From Roseiarcus sp963709655 (lineage in GTDB: Bacteria > Pseudomonadota > Alphaproteobacteria > Rhizobiales > Beijerinckiaceae), in the NCBI GenBank assembly GCA_963709655.1, contig CAVPXF010000053.1, forward strand, positions 682,001 to 746,000: a stretch of 64,000 nucleotides of DNA, read 5' to 3'. Each line of letters begins with the position of its first letter. The first letter of the stretch is position 1. The notes below the pieces were generated by a model. The model ran no database searches and was not told the origin of the DNA. It was given only the letters and a program-made list of their open reading frames with translations. The position numbers and the translations under genes were made by a program. Shown here piece after piece: positions 61,534 to 64,000 of the stretch.

Positions 61534-63360
61534 CTAGGCCCGCCTTCTCAGTCGGGTTGGTTTGTCTGCCTGGACTTCGCGCGGAAATCTCCTTTCCGTG
61601 CCGGCTCCAATATTGAACCGCGCCACGGATCTCGCAAGTTCCTCAGCGCGCTCCGCGAGGCCCGCGCTCGCTGCACTCGCCTGCTCAACCATCGCCACAT
61701 TCGTCTGAGTGACCCGGTCGATGTCTGCGACGCCATTGTTCACGCTTTGCAGCCCGGCGGCTTGTTCGTGCGCGCCATTGGCAATATTGGTGATGACCCC
61801 GTCAATCTCCACCACCCGAGTGAAGATCCGCTCCAGGGTGGACCCCGCCGACGTTACGAGGCTGACACCCTCTTCGACGTGTGCGCGCGAGGCCGAGATG
61901 AGCGTTCTGATCTCCTTGCTCGCCTGCGCCGATCTCAACGCCAGCTGACGCACCTCGGTCGCCACCACCGCGAACCCGCGACCGGACTCTCCAGCTCGCG
62001 CGGCCTCAACCGCCGCGTTCAGCGCAAGCAAATTGGTCTGAAACGCGAGCTCGTCGATGACGTTGACGATCGTATTGATCTCTTGCGATGATTTCTGGAT
62101 GCGCCCGATCGCGTCGACCGCAGTTCGCACGATCTCTCCGCTCTTTTCCGCTTCGGTCCTGGCTTGAGACACGATCTGGCGCGCATGGCCCGCGCCTTCC
62201 GCAGTCATCTTGACGGTTGCGGTGATCTCCTCGAGCGCGGCCGCCGCCTCCTCGATGCTCGCGGTCTGATTGCTCGTGCGTTGGGCCAGATCGCCAGCAA
62301 GTCCGGAAATCTCCCGTGAGCCCTCCTGCATGTCTTTGGCGTTGCCGACGATCATCGACATCGCCTGCTGCAAGGTCTCCTGCGAGGCGTTGAAGTCGGT
62401 CTTGAGTCGAGCGTAGGCGGCGAGAAATTCACCCGCGATGCGGAACGTGAGGTCGCCGTTGGCGAGCCGATTGAGAGCGGCGCCGAGCGCGTCGACGACC
62501 TTAGCCTGTTCGTCCGCAGCGGCGGAACGCAATCGCTCGTTTTGCTGTCGCGCCTCCTCTGCGGCTTGACGATCCGCAGCTGCGGCGGCCTCGGCGGCCT
62601 GAGACGCCAGCACGTTGTCGCGGAAGCGAGCGACCGCGCGAGAAATCTCGCCAATCTCGTCCTTGCGGCCTGTCGCCGAAAAAGCGACCGACACGTCGCC
62701 GCCAGCAAGTTTCTCCGCGTTCCGCGACAGGTCCAGCAGGGGGCGGGCGAGGCTCCTGGCCAATGAGAAAGCGCCGATGCTGCCGGCTATGCCCAAGCCG
62801 ATCGCAGCAAAAAGAACGAGGAATGTGCCCGCCCTGGCGCTCGCGGCGACCTCGGCGATCCTGGTCCGGGCGTCCCGTCCCGCAAGAGCGAGCGCATCGT
62901 TCAAAAGCGCCTTCAGGCTGTCGGCGTCGCGCTTGAGGAGGTCTTGAGTGGCGATCTCCTGCGCCGGCTTCAGGCCCAGCACGCCTTCGGCCTGGTCTCG
63001 CCAGGCGGCGAAGCGCTGAGCGGCGTCGCCGGCCAATTTGGACATTTCGGGGGAAAGGGCCGCAGTTTGCAGACCCGAGAGATCCGAATCCATCGAAGCC
63101 GCGCTTGCCTTGAACCGCTTTTCGATTTCCGAACGCCCGATGAAATGCGTCATCCCGGTCACCTCGGCGACGAGATCGTCCAGGCGGTCGAAGTCGTCGT
63201 GGGCGCGACGGCTCAATTCGCCGACATCGATGGATTTGCCGATCAACACGGCGATCTCCGCGTTGTCGGCGCCGCTGCGATAACTGGCGAACCCGGCGAT
63301 GAATATGCCGGCAAACACCGCCATCAGAAGGGGAATAAGAATCTTGGTTCGAATGGACAT
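61534..63360 (-). CDS. methyl-accepting chemotaxis protein
   Basis: 608-aa transmembrane chemoreceptor. Two membrane helices (about residues 7-27 and 182-205) enclose a periplasmic helical-bundle sensor of about 155 residues. A HAMP domain follows (about 206-260), with a second HAMP-like segment (AALNRLANGDLTFRIAGEF, about 293-311). The signalling hairpin has its conserved tip, DELAFQTNLLALNAAVEAAR, about residues 434-453. It starts 14 bases after the stop of the di-heme peroxidase gene, so the two are probably one transcript. No CheW-binding pentapeptide is seen at the C-terminus (THLRRRA-like basic end). No other che genes are in the window. Confidence 0.92.
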   Translation of the reverse strand: MSIRTKILIPLLMAVFAGIFIAGFASYRSGADNAEIAVLIGKSIDVGELSRRAHDDFDRLDDLVAEVTGMTHFIGRSEIEKRFKASAASMDSDLSGLQTAALSPEMSKLAGDAAQRFAAWRDQAEGVLGLKPAQEIATQDLLKRDADSLKALLNDALALAGRDARTRIAEVAASARAGTFLVLFAAIGLGIAGSIGAFSLARSLARPLLDLSRNAEKLAGGDVSVAFSATGRKDEIGEISRAVARFRDNVLASQAAEAAAAADRQAAEEARQQNERLRSAAADEQAKVVDALGAALNRLANGDLTFRIAGEFLAAYARLKTDFNASQETLQQAMSMIVGNAKDMQEGSREISGLAGDLAQRTSNQTASIEEAAAALEEITATVKMTAEGAGHARQIVSQARTEAEKSGEIVRTAVDAIGRIQKSSQEINTIVNVIDELAFQTNLLALNAAVEAARAGESGRGFAVVATEVRQLALRSAQASKEIRTLISASRAHVEEGVSLVTSAGSTLERIFTRVVEIDGVITNIANGAHEQAAGLQSVNNGVADIDRVTQTNVAMVEQASAASAGLAERAEELARSVARFNIGAGTERRFPREVQADKPTRLRRRA

Positions 63361-63374
63361 CGGCGCGCCCTTTT

Positions 63375-64000
63375 TCAGTTTGGCAGATTGGGAAGCGGCG
63401 TCTCGACTTTCTCGGCCGTCAGCGACCTGAGGAAATTGACGAGGTCCTCGGTTTCCCCGGCAGTGAGCGTGAAAGGCTTGATCAGGGGGGATTTCGACGG
63501 GCGGTCGGCCCCTCCCAATTCATAGAAGGCGATGATCGATTGCAGGTCGGCTGATTGGCCGTTGTGTCCGAATGGCGCTCGGTAGATCAGATTGCGAAGA
63601 CCCGGCGTCTTGAACGCGTGCTGCGCCATCGGGTTTCCGGGCTCGAACTTTCCGCGGCCAATGTCGCTGTCGGGAAACCCGACGTCGTGAAATTGGTTGT
63701 CGGTGAAGTTCCATCCCGTATGGCAGGCGGCGCAGCCCGCTTTGCCGTTAAACAAGCCGAATCCGCGCTGGGCTGAATCCGAGATTGCCATCTCGTCGCC
63801 CTCGATCCAACGGTCGAACGGCGCCCAGCCGGTCACCACGGTGCGCTCGTAGGTCGCCATGGCGGTGAGGAGGGTCTCCTTGCTCACTCCCGCGCCAGGG
63901 AACAGGCGGTTGAACCAGTCTTGATATTCAGGAATCGCTTTCAGGCGCGACACGATATCGGGAAACTTGCTGTTCATCTCCGCCGGCGCGGTCAGCGGCC
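63375..64000 (-). CDS. di-heme cytochrome c peroxidase, N-terminus beyond window
   Basis: C-terminal 208 residues of a CcpA/MauG-family periplasmic di-heme peroxidase. The second heme site GCAACHTGWNF is present (Cys-Ala-Ala-Cys-His). Before it are PLTAPAEMNSKFPDIVSRL and FNGKAG; after it come NPMAQHAFKTPGLRNLIYRAPFGHNG, the family block with the structural Thr-Pro and a conserved His, and FYELGGADRPSKSPLIKPF. The reading frame stays open to base 64000, so the signal peptide and first heme lie outside. The gene stops 14 bases before the chemoreceptor start. The role is peroxide reduction with cytochrome electrons. Confidence 0.88.
   Translation of the reverse strand, partial: PLTAPAEMNSKFPDIVSRLKAIPEYQDWFNRLFPGAGVSKETLLTAMATYERTVVTGWAPFDRWIEGDEMAISDSAQRGFGLFNGKAGCAACHTGWNFTDNQFHDVGFPDSDIGRGKFEPGNPMAQHAFKTPGLRNLIYRAPFGHNGQSADLQSIIAFYELGGADRPSKSPLIKPFTLTAGETEDLVNFLRSLTAEKVETPLPNLPN

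Overview
The window is GC-rich DNA from an alphaproteobacterium, most likely Hyphomicrobiales (Beijerinckiaceae, Methylocystaceae or Bradyrhizobium-like). This is inferred from the gene set: an intracellular PHA depolymerase, Tat-exported enzymes, a PEVSTW-type PEP-CTERM protein, a TlyA methyltransferase, a bacterial leucyl-transferase (bpt), an ECF42-type sigma factor beside a DGPF/YCII protein, and CGTCATTGCGAG and CTAGAGCGGTTTC intergenic repeats. No rRNA, tRNA, CRISPR array, prophage or intact insertion sequence was recognised. Most of the window is ordinary chromosome with small accessory patches.

Layout. 1-8.5 kb: a Tat-type amine oxidase (cut by the window edge), an ArsB/NhaD-like permease, a LysE exporter, an HXXEE membrane protein, then a compact run tlyA, RlmD/TrmA-like methyltransferase, FAD-linked 2-hydroxyacid dehydrogenase, and a secreted phosphodiester glycosidase-like protein. 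8.5-9.07 kb: an intergenic patch with an 11-bp phased repeat array and GC hairpins. 9-17 kb: glutamate dehydrogenase coupled to a GNAT acetyltransferase, a GFA protein, a 1110-aa SAM/cyclase/ATPase/TPR protein, a hypothetical protein, and a nucleoside deaminase. 17.3-22 kb: a BmpA-type nucleoside ABC transporter operon. 22-26.8 kb: a YhaN/YhaO-like (SbcC/SbcD-like) ATPase and nuclease pair. 27-34 kb: a GT61 glycosyltransferase, a second phased repeat array, a BON protein with PHA depolymerase, an orphan OmpR-type regulator and a LysR regulator. 34.5-44.4 kb: an exported protein with a dienelactone hydrolase, a transmembrane Ser/Thr kinase, and an RND efflux operon with a divergent TetR regulator and two operator-like palindromes. 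44.6-51.1 kb is the main accessory patch: a two-gene module with a TIR/deoxyribosyltransferase-like protein, DGPF plus ECF42 sigma, an epimerase and its truncated second copy flanking a PEP-CTERM protein, and an MntA/HepT toxin-antitoxin pair coupled to the truncated epimerase. 51.3-56 kb: LivK, a CGNR regulator, a LivH permease with a lipoprotein-like N-terminus, an RDD protein and bpt. 56-64 kb: a GFA-like protein with a divergent HxlR-SCP2 regulator, a lower-GC heme-binding-like protein, L-serine dehydratase, a carboxyl-methyltransferase fragment, and a chemoreceptor directly downstream of a di-heme cytochrome c peroxidase.

Sequence quality. Seven otherwise good genes each carry one single-base frame break (about 17.54, 21.93, 23.07, 36.97, 46.75, 48.81 and 50.98 kb). 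Restoring one base gives the expected family length in most cases, so residual assembly indels are at least as likely as true decay. Treat the pseudogene calls with that in mind.

Best leads for something undescribed: the 45.40-44.60 kb pair (62-aa basic protein overlapping a 203-aa DVFINCPF protein with a possible catalytic Glu), the two helically phased short-repeat arrays at 8.69 and 28.30 kb, the mosaic epimerase duplication coupled to HepT, the lipoprotein-LivH fusion, and the peroxidase-chemoreceptor operon.
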